This document shows, piece after piece, positions 17,380-26,557 of a stretch of DNA of 64,000 bases. The notes under the pieces are model-generated. The model was not told the DNA's origin and did not search any database. It saw only the letters and a program-made list of their open reading frames with translations. How positions within the stretch are numbered: position 1 is the first letter of the stretch; each line of letters starts with the position of its first letter. The translations under genes and the position numbers were made by a program. The stretch is taken from assembly GCA_017962745.1 (NCBI GenBank), contig JAGCUR010000018.1:62001-126000 (forward strand). The letters are read 5' to 3'. This stretch comes from Bacilli bacterium. GTDB taxonomy: Bacteria > Bacillota_I > Bacilli_A > ML615J-28 > CAG-698.

Positions 17380-18516
17380 ATGGCTGATATTATTAAATTA
17401 GTAACTAGTGAATCAGTTACTGAAGGCCATCCTGATAAGGTCTGTGATCAAATCGCTGACGCAATACTAGATGAGTTACTTGCTCAAGATAAAAATGCCA
17501 GAAGCGCTGTAGAAGTATGTGCTACAACGGGACTTGTATTTGTTATGGGTGAAGTAACAGCTGAAGCTTATGTGGATGTACAAGGAGTGGCAAGAAGAGT
17601 AGTCAACGATATTGGTTATAATAGAGGTAAGATCGGCTTTGATGCGGATAACTTAGCAGTAATGGTTGCTCTAGATGAACAATCTAGCGATATCGCGCTC
17701 GGCGTTGATCATGATGGCGCTGGTGACCAAGGTATGATGTTTGGTTATGCTTCAAACGAAACAGCTGAATATATGCCTTTATCAATATCACTTGCGCATA
17801 AGCTAACTAAAAGATTAACTGATGTTCGAAAGAGCGGTATGGTTGATTACTTAAGACCAGATGGTAAAAGCCAAGTAACTGTAGAGTATGTTAATGGTAA
17901 AGTTAATAGAATTGATAATGTAGTCATCTCAACTCAACATAACGATAATGTTTCAATGGAAGAATTAAAGAACTTCATTATTGAAAATGTTATTAAATAT
18001 GTAATCCCTGCTAACTTACTAGATGATAAAACCGTATTTTATGTTAATCCAACCGGAAGATTTGTAATCGGTGGACCAAAAGGTGATACAGGTTTAACAG
18101 GAAGAAAGATAATTGTGGATACATATGGTGGAGTAGCGCACCATGGTGGTGGCGCCTTTAGCGGCAAAGACCCAACTAAAGTTGATAGAAGCGCTGCTTA
18201 TATGGCTCGTTACATCGCTAAAAATGTTGTGGCAGCAGGGATGGCTGACAAGTGTGAAGTAAGCTTAAGCTACGCAATTGGTGTAGCTAAACCTACTAGT
18301 ATTGGTGTTAATACCTTTGGCACTAATAAAATAGCTGAAGAAAAGATTCAAAAAGCAATAGAAGAAAACTTTAACTTAACGCCTAAAGGAATTATCGATA
18401 CATTTGATTTGCGTAGACCAATCTACCGCGCAACTTCAAATTATGGCCATTTCGGAAGAGATGGTTTCCCTTGGGAAAAACTAGATAAAGTAGAAGTTTT
18501 AAAGAAATATTGTTAA
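17380..18516 (+). CDS. metK: S-adenosylmethionine synthetase
   Basis: This makes SAM from methionine and ATP in the cytosol. The 378-residue length is normal. The N-terminal signature [20 protein letters not shown], the hexapeptide-like [12 protein letters not shown] and the P-loop-like [19 protein letters not shown] are all intact. It is the last gene of the operon behind the SAM-I riboswitch, so it should be repressed by its own product. It starts two bases after the pmbA stop, with AGGAG upstream. A strong bidirectional terminator follows. Confidence 0.97.
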   Translation: MADIIKLVTSESVTEGHPDKVCDQIADAILDELLAQDKNARSAVEVCATTGLVFVMGEVTAEAYVDVQGVARRVVNDIGYNRGKIGFDADNLAVMVALDEQSSDIALGVDHDGAGDQGMMFGYASNETAEYMPLSISLAHKLTKRLTDVRKSGMVDYLRPDGKSQVTVEYVNGKVNRIDNVVISTQHNDNVSMEELKNFIIENVIKYVIPANLLDDKTVFYVNPTGRFVIGGPKGDTGLTGRKIIVDTYGGVAHHGGGAFSGKDPTKVDRSAAYMARYIAKNVVAAGMADKCEVSLSYAIGVAKPTSIGVNTFGTNKIAEEKIQKAIEENFNLTPKGIIDTFDLRRPIYRATSNYGHFGRDGFPWEKLDKVEVLKKYC

Positions 18517-18518
18517 AT

Positions 18519-18553
18519 AAAAACAAGAATAACATTTGTTATTCTTGTTTTTT
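18519..18553. terminator. Bidirectional intrinsic terminator
   Basis: A long inverted repeat (AAAACAAGAATAAC / GTTATTCTTGTTTT, 4-base loop) flanked by A and T runs separates the convergent metK operon and radical SAM gene. Confidence 0.92.
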
Positions 18554-19471
18554 ATTATATTCATTACCTTGGTGAATATTATGTATTCGCATGTATTTAT
18601 CTAGTTCATTCATTACTACAAATTTCTTTAATCCCCAAAGGGGAGCAAGTAAGCTATCTTTTGGTGCATCACCGCTTATACGGTGAATGATGATACTTGG
18701 TTTTAGTAAAACTAACTGTTTAGCAGTTATAGCAACATAATCATCTAGACTCATTAAACTAAATTCATTATTTTCATACATCGCTTCTAGAGGTGTATTT
18801 TTCAAGATATATAATGAATGAATTTTAAGACCTTGAATATCTAGTCTGTTTAGATCTTCAATAGTCTTTAGCATATCGCTACTAGTCTCATGAGGTAGTC
18901 CATTGATGATATGGACGATGCAATCGATACTTTCTTTTCTAAGTTTTGCTACTGCATCATAAAATACATTATTATCATAGCCGCGATTGATAAACTTAGC
19001 AGTAGCCTCATTAGTAGTTTGCAGTCCAAGTTCGACCCAAACCGGTTTGATCTTATTGATTTCGGATAGTAAGGCTATTACTTCATTAGATAAGCAATCT
19101 GGTCTTGTGGCAATTGATAATGCAACAATGTTGGGATCTAGGTTTATTGCTTCATAATATAGACTCTTTAATTTATCAATTGGTCCATAAGTATTAGTAT
19201 TTGCTTGAAAATAAGCGATGTATAAACTATTTGGCCATTTAATAGAAATGATATTTTTGACTTCCTCAAATTGATCTTTTAAAGGAGTGCCACGCTTTCC
19301 CGCAAATTCACCGCTTCCTTCGCTGCTACAAAAGATACATCCACCTTTGGAAATGGTACCATCACGGTTAGGACAAGTGAAGTTACCATTTAAAGCCACT
19401 TTAAAGACTTTTTGTTTATATTTAGCCTTTAGATAGTCATCTAAAGTGTTGTAATTATGCTGTTTATTCAT
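18539..19471 (-). CDS. YtqA-like radical SAM protein (TIGR01212 family)
   Basis: This is a 310-residue radical SAM enzyme of the YtqA/YhcC group, related to the Elp3 radical SAM domain. The cluster cysteines are C33, C45 and C48 in TCPNRDGTISKGGCIFCSS. The Elp3-like core continues with VALSIATRPDCLSNEVI and VWVELGLQTTNEATAKFINRG. Two possible starts share the same region; the one used has AGGTGATAAT before it, and a minus-strand extended -10 (TGTTAAAAT, 19496-19488) lies just upstream. The reaction is not established for this subgroup; RNA modification is a common guess. Genes of this type are typical of anaerobes and Firmicutes. Confidence 0.9.
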   Translation of the reverse strand: MNKQHNYNTLDDYLKAKYKQKVFKVALNGNFTCPNRDGTISKGGCIFCSSEGSGEFAGKRGTPLKDQFEEVKNIISIKWPNSLYIAYFQANTNTYGPIDKLKSLYYEAINLDPNIVALSIATRPDCLSNEVIALLSEINKIKPVWVELGLQTTNEATAKFINRGYDNNVFYDAVAKLRKESIDCIVHIINGLPHETSSDMLKTIEDLNRLDIQGLKIHSLYILKNTPLEAMYENNEFSLMSLDDYVAITAKQLVLLKPSIIIHRISGDAPKDSLLAPLWGLKKFVVMNELDKYMRIHNIHQGNEYNKKQE

Positions 19472-19572
19472 ATTATCACCTACCTAAATTTTAACATATT
19501 TTGCATCTTTTTACCTACTTATTTTTGCTATCTTAAGTCAACCATAAAGCCCTTTAATAAATGCCATATTTC

Positions 19573-19601
19573 TTGATTTTTTGCCAAAAAAGGACTAAAA
19601 T
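19573..19601 (+). promoter_or_regulatory. Promoter of the glycan-utilisation locus
   Basis: TTGATT (19573-19578) and TAAAAT (19596-19601) are spaced by 17 bases. Transcription would begin near 19608, right before a long palindrome. It is the only clear promoter found upstream of the roughly 29-kb gene block. Confidence 0.75.
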
Positions 19602-19610
19602 GTATATGTA

Positions 19611-19655
19611 TTAAGGAAAGCGTTTGCAAGCATTTTTGCAAAGATTTTTCCTTAA
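19611..19655. promoter_or_regulatory. Long palindrome with LacI/CcpA-like operator at the transcript start
   Basis: Two nested inverted repeats share one axis: outer arms TTAAGGAAA (19611-19619) and TTTCCTTAA (19647-19655), and inner arms TTTGCAA (19623-19629) and TTGCAAA (19636-19642). GGAAAGCGTTTGCA within the left half resembles a LacI-family or catabolite-response operator, with two mismatches to the cre consensus. In DNA it could bind a repressor just downstream of the start site. In RNA it would form a 5'-terminal stem-loop. No T run follows, so it is not a normal terminator. About 50 bases separate it from the first start codon. Confidence 0.65.
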
Positions 19656-19706
19656 AAATCATGCGAAGACTAACCAATAAAGAATTTTATAAAAGAGGAG
19701 GAAATA

Positions 19707-21848
19707 ATGAAATCTTTTAAAATTTTTTGGATATTTTTGGTTTTAACTTTAGCTCTTGTAGGAATGGTGGGATGTAAGAATGGTCCTACTCCAGATCCTG
19801 GCGAAGGCGGAGATGGCCACGTTCACTCTTGGACAGATTGGAAAATTACCCAAGACCCTACATGTATGGATGGTGGCGAAGAGCAAAGAACTTGCGAATG
19901 CGGTGCTTTAGAAATTCGTCCAGTTGATCCAATTGATCACAATTATCAACTAGTTAAAATAGTTCCTGCTACAGCTAATACTAAAGGTACACAAGAACAT
20001 TATGAATGTTCTATGTGTCATAAACTATTTGATGCAAATAAGAGAGAAGTAACTAGTTCTAGTTTAGAATTAGCTATTCTTGAAGGTACATATGTATCTA
20101 ATCCTATTGTTGGTATATTAAATGCATATGGCGATATTCAAATCTATGATGGAAGTGTAGAAGTAGATAAAGGCGATATCGAAGGATATGTATTCGGAAT
20201 TAATGCTCAAGGAAGAATCATTTACGCTTCATACTATAGTTCTTCATATGGTGGACCAAGTGATGGATTCTATCACGATGGCACATATGCTCTAAATGCT
20301 GGTAGTGTATGCGGAATCTTTAATATTGATGCAGCATTCCAACCATGGCCAGCTACTACTGCAGTAAATGGCGAACAAGTTAACGCTTGGACATTATATG
20401 ATGTAGTTGTTCCTGCAGGGGGATACTTAATCTCTATTAAACGTAATGCAGCTAATCAATTCATTAGTGATTTAACTAAGAATAGCGCATTTGTTGAAGA
20501 AGAAGATAATACATTATTTGAAGCTACATTAGCTGATGGTGCTTTAAATAACATTAAAATCACTATCACTAAAGGTATTAAGAATGCAGCCGTAACTGCT
20601 ACTACAACAGAATCTCAAGAAGATGTTCATTTGACTGGTGTTAAAGTATCAGGTAGCGCAGAAGCAAGTTTTGCTTTAAACGCAGAAACTGGTAAATATG
20701 AAGGAACATTTACTTTAGCAGAGCTTTGGAATAGTGTTCAATTCGATTTAGTTTATAGCGATACAACAGTTACTAGAATGACATATGCCAATACAACATT
20801 TAATGGTACAGGTATTCTTTCTGCTATGGTTGATGGTGCTCCATATACAGCTATGTTATATGCTGATACTGAAGAATTAGTTACAAATGGTACATTCTTC
20901 TATAGTGCTAATGCCGAAACAACTTATGATGTTAGCTATGATCCTGAACAAGAAACATTAACTGTTAATGTTCATGTTAACGAACCAGCTGGATCAGGTG
21001 CTAGAGTCGTTGTTAGCGGAAGCACTGATGCTGCTCTTTCATTAAACGCAGAAACTGGTAAATATGAAGGGCAATTCAAATTAACTGCTATTTGGCAAAA
21101 TATATTCTTTGATTTAGTAGACGAAGAAGGTAGTTCATTAAGATTAACTTATGCAAATACTACATTTGCTGGTTCGGGAGTATTAAGCGAACAAGCATCA
21201 GCTCCTTGGACAGCAGCCTTATATTCAGAAGGCAATGAAGCAGTAGCAACGGGTAATTTCTGGTACAGTATTGATAAAGAAACAACTTATATTGCATCAT
21301 ATGATCCAGACACAGCTACAATGACAATTGAAGTATATGTTCCTGAAGCAACAGTTACTGAAGATTCATTTGTTCTTGATGGAACTACTAGAATTGCTAT
21401 CGCTGATGGCGTAACAATTTATGATTCTAGCGCTACTGATATTACATTTGGTGAATATACAATTGCAGTAGATGGCGATGGAAAAATCTTCTTCGCATCT
21501 AGAACAAGTGGTGGCTATGGCGGACCTGGCGATGGATTCTACCATGATGGTAACTACCAAGTAGTTGTAGGACAAGTATGTGGTGTCTTCTATATTCAAG
21601 AAGGATTCAAGAGCTGGAATGATTGCAGCGCTGCAGAAAGAACCCAAGAAGTAAAACCTTGGTCTTTATATACACGCGTATGTCCTGAAAACTGCCATAT
21701 TATTACTGGTAGCCAATCGGCAATGTCTAATTTAATTAAAGCTATTTGCAATATTGATACATTCAATGAATCAGCTAACACATTATTCGAAACAACTATT
21801 GCAGATGGCACATTAACAGTTGTTATTACATTCGAATTCAAAGAATAG
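19707..21848 (+). CDS. Large surface lipoprotein with A-B-B-A repeat architecture
   Basis: This 713-residue lipoprotein has its lipidated Cys at 23 (MVGC). Residues 40-115 carry two Cys-rich knots (TCECGA and YECSMCHKLF with nearby Cys), like those found in other gut surface proteins. Then follow domain A (about 130-300), two copies of domain B (about 310-415 and 430-545) and a second A copy (about 550-713). The A copies share YGGPSDGFYHDGTY versus YGGPGDGFYHDGNY, VCGIF versus VCGVF, WTLY versus WSLY, and a closing NTLFE stretch. The B copies share LNAETGKYEG and YANTTF. I recognise no enzyme motif. As first gene of the sugar-uptake locus it may bind the target glycan; that is inference. Confidence 0.8.
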   Translation: MKSFKIFWIFLVLTLALVGMVGCKNGPTPDPGEGGDGHVHSWTDWKITQDPTCMDGGEEQRTCECGALEIRPVDPIDHNYQLVKIVPATANTKGTQEHYECSMCHKLFDANKREVTSSSLELAILEGTYVSNPIVGILNAYGDIQIYDGSVEVDKGDIEGYVFGINAQGRIIYASYYSSSYGGPSDGFYHDGTYALNAGSVCGIFNIDAAFQPWPATTAVNGEQVNAWTLYDVVVPAGGYLISIKRNAANQFISDLTKNSAFVEEEDNTLFEATLADGALNNIKITITKGIKNAAVTATTTESQEDVHLTGVKVSGSAEASFALNAETGKYEGTFTLAELWNSVQFDLVYSDTTVTRMTYANTTFNGTGILSAMVDGAPYTAMLYADTEELVTNGTFFYSANAETTYDVSYDPEQETLTVNVHVNEPAGSGARVVVSGSTDAALSLNAETGKYEGQFKLTAIWQNIFFDLVDEEGSSLRLTYANTTFAGSGVLSEQASAPWTAALYSEGNEAVATGNFWYSIDKETTYIASYDPDTATMTIEVYVPEATVTEDSFVLDGTTRIAIADGVTIYDSSATDITFGEYTIAVDGDGKIFFASRTSGGYGGPGDGFYHDGNYQVVVGQVCGVFYIQEGFKSWNDCSAAERTQEVKPWSLYTRVCPENCHIITGSQSAMSNLIKAICNIDTFNESANTLFETTIADGTLTVVITFEFKE

Positions 21849-21860
21849 GAGTAAACGAAT

Positions 21861-24452
21861 ATGAAAAAAACTTTTAAATTTCTATTAGGCTGTTTCATCT
21901 TAACTCTTGCATGCTTTATGATTGCATGTAAAAACGGGGGAAATGGTGGAAATGGCGGTAATGGCGGCCAAGGTGGAAATGGCGGAAACGGTGGTAATAG
22001 TGGCCAAACTACATTCGGAAACGAAGAAGATGGCTTATATATTGACTACGTAGAAGCTAAAGAATTCACTGCTACACGTGCAGAAGTTAGACAAAATGCC
22101 TACACTGCATATGCTCCTGATGGATCAAAAATTGGTGATTTCATCACAATCGCTGATGCTATCAACACTTGTGTTGATTATGATGTAGAATACAACTCAA
22201 GTTTAAAGAGTGGTCAAGAAGAAGTATATGGTAGTTATGTTACTAAACTTGGATCTACATTCAAGATGTTTGTAAACCATAAAGGTTTCTCTGAAGATAA
22301 CAATGACCAATTCTGGTACTATGAAAATGGTACATCTTTAGCAGCTTATAACTGCTGGGATGGAGCAGATTCAATCACTACGTTACAAAACACTAATTTA
22401 ATTGCTCATAAAGTATCAGGCTTTGGAACAGTTGCTGAACAAACTTGGAATTCATATGCATTACTTGATGCATTTGGGGAACCAATTAATGATGTAAGTG
22501 CTCAAGTTTGGGAACTTTCAAGCACAATGGATGCAGCAGTACTTCAATTCCCTGCAAGACTTGGTGGTATTACAGGAATGAAATACAATATCGATTTATC
22601 TAATGTATCAATCGTTCCTCCATACGATGGAGCCGATTCTACATACGCATTCATGGGATTCTATGCATGGCAAGATTACTATGTAATTGCTATCGGTATT
22701 GCTTGCGATACTAGAACTGGTAACTGGTATCCATTCATCGGTACATCACGTGATGACTCATTCTCTGATGTAACTTATAACATTGGTAAATGTTTATTCA
22801 CATCAACTTGGTCAGAAGATGGTTACTTCAGACCAGATGTAACTGAAGTTGAATTAGAAATTAAAACTCTTAAACTTCATGATGATGAAGAAGATGAAGA
22901 TTATCAAATCGATGATTTCAAAGTAACTATTGATAGTAAATTGAAATATGAAAGACATATTACTGATTCACTATTAAATAACTACTTTAGTGGTTATCCA
23001 CTATCTTGGGAAAACGGTTATGTATTTATCGCTGGTCTTGATATTAAGAACAAAGTTGTTCAATCTCAATTTACTGAAAGCACAGATTACTTCAATGGTA
23101 GTCAATTCACTGGCTTCAAAGTAACTAGCGCTAAAGCATATGTACCTACAAAAGATGAAATTAGCGATATTACTTATGGTTATCCAATTGAAGATACATG
23201 GCGTGGCAAATGGCATGATATCTTAATGGCAAATACAGATGATACTGCAGAAGTATTAGATTATACAATTTTAAATACTTGCGTATGTGCAAGTTATCAA
23301 AAAGTTAATGGTTGCGATGTTTACTCATTCTCATATGATGGCAATAACGCAAGCGTTAGCGAACTTGGTACAAAACTACGTTCTTATCAAGCTAAGATTA
23401 ATGCTTTAGCAGATTTAGACGTAAGCGATATTTTAAATGATTCAAGTTTACTTGATGAAGTAGGAAGCTGGCTTGTAGAAAACCAAACAATCATTCCTCA
23501 AAAATACTTCTTATGTTTAGATTTCAGCGCATACTATGCTGCTAAAGAATTATTTGAAAGCACTTCAATGAGCGCTGAAGCTAAAGCAGTAGTAGGCCAA
23601 CTTCAAGCATTAAGCCCTGCTGATTATCAAGGATTTGATGCAATCGTTGCTTCAACATATGCAGCTTTAACTGAAGATGAACAAAATGTTGTAAGATTAG
23701 TATTCGGTGCTACTGCATTCGATAACTTACAAGAATTAAGCACATTCGTTAAGAGCTTAGAAGAAGTAAATGGTGTGTTTGTTACTTACCAAAATATTTT
23801 ATATGTAAATGGTAATGCCCTTACTTGTGCAAAAGATAAGAGCATGAGCGTTAAAGAAGCATTTGAACAATTAATGTGGTTATCAAATGGTATCGCAAAT
23901 AAAGTTCAATACAATCAAGCCGATGAATTCGGTGGCATCAATGATGACCCTAACAGTGGTCACTTAACTGGTGTTATGAATGGTGATAACCATTTCTATC
24001 CATCAATGAGAATTGTAGCAATCGTTGAATTCTTTGAAGGATTAGGTATTGAATTACCTGCATATGAAAAAGATTTATTAGAAACTATTGGATATGAAGA
24101 CTTCTATACTGGTTTCTATTATCCAATCTATAATACAGTAAAACTTGCTGTATCAATTCAAACTAATAGCAAAGCTGCGATCAGTGATCTAAGCGAAAGT
24201 GAATTAGCATTCTTAAATGAAGTATGGGTTAGTTCATATTTCATCAGCAACCAAATCGTATGGAACTGGAACTCTGGTAATAGATTCTTAATGTTCTACG
24301 ATGGAAGAACAAGAGCCATATCAGTAGAAGCTGGTGGCGATATCAGCGTAGCAGTTAAAGACTACTTCGCAGTTGTAGCTAATTTCTTAGAAGATTGTGG
24401 TTACACAGTACAAGGCAATGGCTGGGGCGTAACTGCTACAACAATTCAATAA
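21861..24452 (+). CDS. Large lipoprotein with Gly-Asn linker, unknown function
   Basis: This 863-residue lipoprotein has lipobox MIAC with Cys 23. A flexible linker of repeated GGN units follows (about residues 25-50), a way to hold a domain away from the membrane. The ectodomain is rich in aromatic residues and Asp/Asn, with beta-type stretches (for example ITGMKYNIDLSNVSIVPP, then YAFMGFYAWQDYYVIAIG) up to about residue 430. A helical second half follows (residues 520-860). No catalytic motif or known family was recognised. It lies 12 bases after the preceding lipoprotein, with AGGAG before its start. It ends in a hairpin that precedes the solute-binding protein gene, suggesting that the first two genes are made in excess. 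Confidence 0.75.
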   Translation: MKKTFKFLLGCFILTLACFMIACKNGGNGGNGGNGGQGGNGGNGGNSGQTTFGNEEDGLYIDYVEAKEFTATRAEVRQNAYTAYAPDGSKIGDFITIADAINTCVDYDVEYNSSLKSGQEEVYGSYVTKLGSTFKMFVNHKGFSEDNNDQFWYYENGTSLAAYNCWDGADSITTLQNTNLIAHKVSGFGTVAEQTWNSYALLDAFGEPINDVSAQVWELSSTMDAAVLQFPARLGGITGMKYNIDLSNVSIVPPYDGADSTYAFMGFYAWQDYYVIAIGIACDTRTGNWYPFIGTSRDDSFSDVTYNIGKCLFTSTWSEDGYFRPDVTEVELEIKTLKLHDDEEDEDYQIDDFKVTIDSKLKYERHITDSLLNNYFSGYPLSWENGYVFIAGLDIKNKVVQSQFTESTDYFNGSQFTGFKVTSAKAYVPTKDEISDITYGYPIEDTWRGKWHDILMANTDDTAEVLDYTILNTCVCASYQKVNGCDVYSFSYDGNNASVSELGTKLRSYQAKINALADLDVSDILNDSSLLDEVGSWLVENQTIIPQKYFLCLDFSAYYAAKELFESTSMSAEAKAVVGQLQALSPADYQGFDAIVASTYAALTEDEQNVVRLVFGATAFDNLQELSTFVKSLEEVNGVFVTYQNILYVNGNALTCAKDKSMSVKEAFEQLMWLSNGIANKVQYNQADEFGGINDDPNSGHLTGVMNGDNHFYPSMRIVAIVEFFEGLGIELPAYEKDLLETIGYEDFYTGFYYPIYNTVKLAVSIQTNSKAAISDLSESELAFLNEVWVSSYFISNQIVWNWNSGNRFLMFYDGRTRAISVEAGGDISVAVKDYFAVVANFLEDCGYTVQGNGWGVTATTIQ

Positions 24453-24456
24453 ATAT

Positions 24457-24489
24457 AATAATGGCAGGTTCTGCCTGCCATTATTTTTA
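24457..24489 (+). terminator. Intercistronic terminator
   Basis: A 12-bp stem (AATAATGGCAGG / CCTGCCATTATT, 5-base loop) is followed by TTT. It lies between the two surface lipoproteins and the transporter genes and may let only part of transcription pass. A separate promoter between 24490 and 24549 is possible but not clear. Confidence 0.8.
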
Positions 24490-24549
24490 ATTAGAAAATT
24501 ACTAGTTTACTAGAATTTATATAGATTATTTAAATAAGGAGATAGAAAT

Positions 24550-26544
24550 ATGCGTAAATTTAGTAGAACACTACTTGCATTCTTACTAATTATGGTTGGT
24601 GCCTTGATGGCAGCATGCGGAAAGGGACCAGATGATGTGAATGATGCTACCTCAAAAATTAAATGGGATGTAGATTTATCTAATCCAATTACAATTAATG
24701 CAATGTTCCCAGCAGCCGGAATTTCTGGCTTTGGTGCTGATGACACTGCTAAGATAATTGAAGCAACAACTGGTTATAAAACTAAATATAGTGAATTATC
24801 AGAAGCTAATGCGGATAATGATGTATCAAATATTTTCTTAAACCAAGAAAAATATCACATCATTAAATTAACAGAAGCCCAATATCATCCTAATGCTAAA
24901 GAAGGAACATTACTTGACTTAACTACTCTACTTCAAAATACTGAACAAGGTAGAATGTTATATGCCTTAATCGATTTAATGGATTATGGTTGGGATGCTG
25001 TTACATATGAAAAAGAAGACGGAACTAAAGGTATTTATGCAGTTCCTGACTTTGGATATTGCGTAATGGAAGATTCCGCATTCGTTTGGAATGTAGATCA
25101 TTTAAAACAAATCGGTTATGTTAATGAAGATGGTAGCGTTAAGATCCCATCTACAATCGGTGAATTTAGCGATGCTTTAGTTAAGTTACAAACTAAATAT
25201 GGTGCAAGTAATGATAGTTATCGTGCTTTAACGATACCTGGTTCTAACTGGAGTAACATTAATACTTTAATGTCTGCATTCGATGTCCCTAATTCATACT
25301 ATGTAGATGAAAATGGAAACATTCAAATGTATATCTTCCACGAAGGCGTTACTAAATACGTTAATTATATGCATGATCTAAGAAATAAAGGTGTTATTTC
25401 TAAGAACTGGCAAAATACTGACCAAGCAAACTGCATCGCAAGCTTTGCTAATGGTAACTCATCAGTTACTATGATTGCTTATTGGTGGGTTGAATCATTA
25501 ATCAACAGCGTCGTAGCTAAAGGTAATTTAGCAAAAGATGCTGGTGTTACTAATGATTATCAAACAGTTCATGATCAAGTTATCTGCTGGGCAACTAGAC
25601 TAAGAGGCGATGGAACTAACGGTTCTGTTAACCAAGAAAAAGCTAGATATATCGGTGGTGAAGCCGGCGTTTCATATTATACTGGTATTCCATACTATAT
25701 GGCTGAAGATGCTGTTTATATCATCGACTACTTAGCAAAGAAGATGTTATACTTCGCAGAATATTATGGTGGAACTGGCTTATCTAAAGAAGAAATCTCA
25801 GCTGGTAAAACTAATGCTGGTGTTACTATTGATGAAAACTACATCAAGAATAATGTCCATTGGGTAGAAGTAGATGCTCCAGCAGGCGCTAATGCATTCT
25901 ATGATAAAGATGATTATGGCTACCAACAATACGAAGATTATACAAATAAGATCATTTACCTAAGACCTTATAGTTATGAAATTGAATATAAAATTGATTC
26001 TAAACTATCTCATCCAGTAGCTGATGGGGAAACAAAAGTTATTAAGAGCAATTGTCAAGAAATTACATATCATCTAGTTGGTGATACAATGCATCTTTCT
26101 GTTCAAGGTGGTGGAAGATGGGTTCAACTTACTAGCCGTTATATGGAACAAATCGTTGATAATTCACAATATTGTAACGGAACAAATAGCATTGCTGCTA
26201 ATGTGTTATTCCATTTAAGAGAAACTGGATTTGATGCATGGCAAGTAACTGTTCCAATGGATGATTCAATTATCACTTGTCCAATGGAAATGATGCCTCC
26301 TATGAAATACTGGGCACCAATTTCAATTTTATCTAGAACAGTAGCTAAGCGTGGTATTGCAAGTGCCATCGATTGCCCTGATTCTACAACTCCAGAAAAA
26401 GCCCTAAACCTTACAAGACAATCATTATATGAAAAGTATTCTAAAGGTTTAGATGGTACTAAATATTATTATTGGTCAGATGATATTGTAAATGAAATGA
26501 CTACTTGGTACAAAAACGTTAAATTAAAAAGAGATGAAAAATAA
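24550..26544 (+). CDS. Extracellular solute-binding lipoprotein, sugar ABC transporter (family 1)
   Basis: This 664-residue lipoprotein (lipobox LMAAC, Cys 23) has the layout of large LplA/LipO-type binding proteins that accompany LplB/LplC permeases for oligosaccharides. Recognisable regions are NPITINAMFPAAG near the mature N-terminus, IFLNQEKYHIIKL, and DGTKGIYAVPDFGYC, where the chain enters the first lobe. At 664 residues it is longer than the usual 450-550. It is directly followed by two permease genes, 13 bases and then 9 bases apart. The ligand is probably an oligosaccharide released by the locus glycosidases (inference). Confidence 0.88.
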   Translation: MRKFSRTLLAFLLIMVGALMAACGKGPDDVNDATSKIKWDVDLSNPITINAMFPAAGISGFGADDTAKIIEATTGYKTKYSELSEANADNDVSNIFLNQEKYHIIKLTEAQYHPNAKEGTLLDLTTLLQNTEQGRMLYALIDLMDYGWDAVTYEKEDGTKGIYAVPDFGYCVMEDSAFVWNVDHLKQIGYVNEDGSVKIPSTIGEFSDALVKLQTKYGASNDSYRALTIPGSNWSNINTLMSAFDVPNSYYVDENGNIQMYIFHEGVTKYVNYMHDLRNKGVISKNWQNTDQANCIASFANGNSSVTMIAYWWVESLINSVVAKGNLAKDAGVTNDYQTVHDQVICWATRLRGDGTNGSVNQEKARYIGGEAGVSYYTGIPYYMAEDAVYIIDYLAKKMLYFAEYYGGTGLSKEEISAGKTNAGVTIDENYIKNNVHWVEVDAPAGANAFYDKDDYGYQQYEDYTNKIIYLRPYSYEIEYKIDSKLSHPVADGETKVIKSNCQEITYHLVGDTMHLSVQGGGRWVQLTSRYMEQIVDNSQYCNGTNSIAANVLFHLRETGFDAWQVTVPMDDSIITCPMEMMPPMKYWAPISILSRTVAKRGIASAIDCPDSTTPEKALNLTRQSLYEKYSKGLDGTKYYYWSDDIVNEMTTWYKNVKLKRDEK

Positions 26545-26557
26545 AACGAGGTAATTT

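Noticed and set aside
19615-19630. A definite CcpA cre site
   Set aside because: Two defined positions mismatch the cre consensus, and the site sits within a larger palindrome, so only a LacI-like operator is claimed.
24490-24549. A promoter with the direct repeat TTACTAG-TTTACTAG before the binding protein gene
   Set aside because: Neither a -35 nor a -10 element fits well, and the repeat is short in AT-rich DNA.
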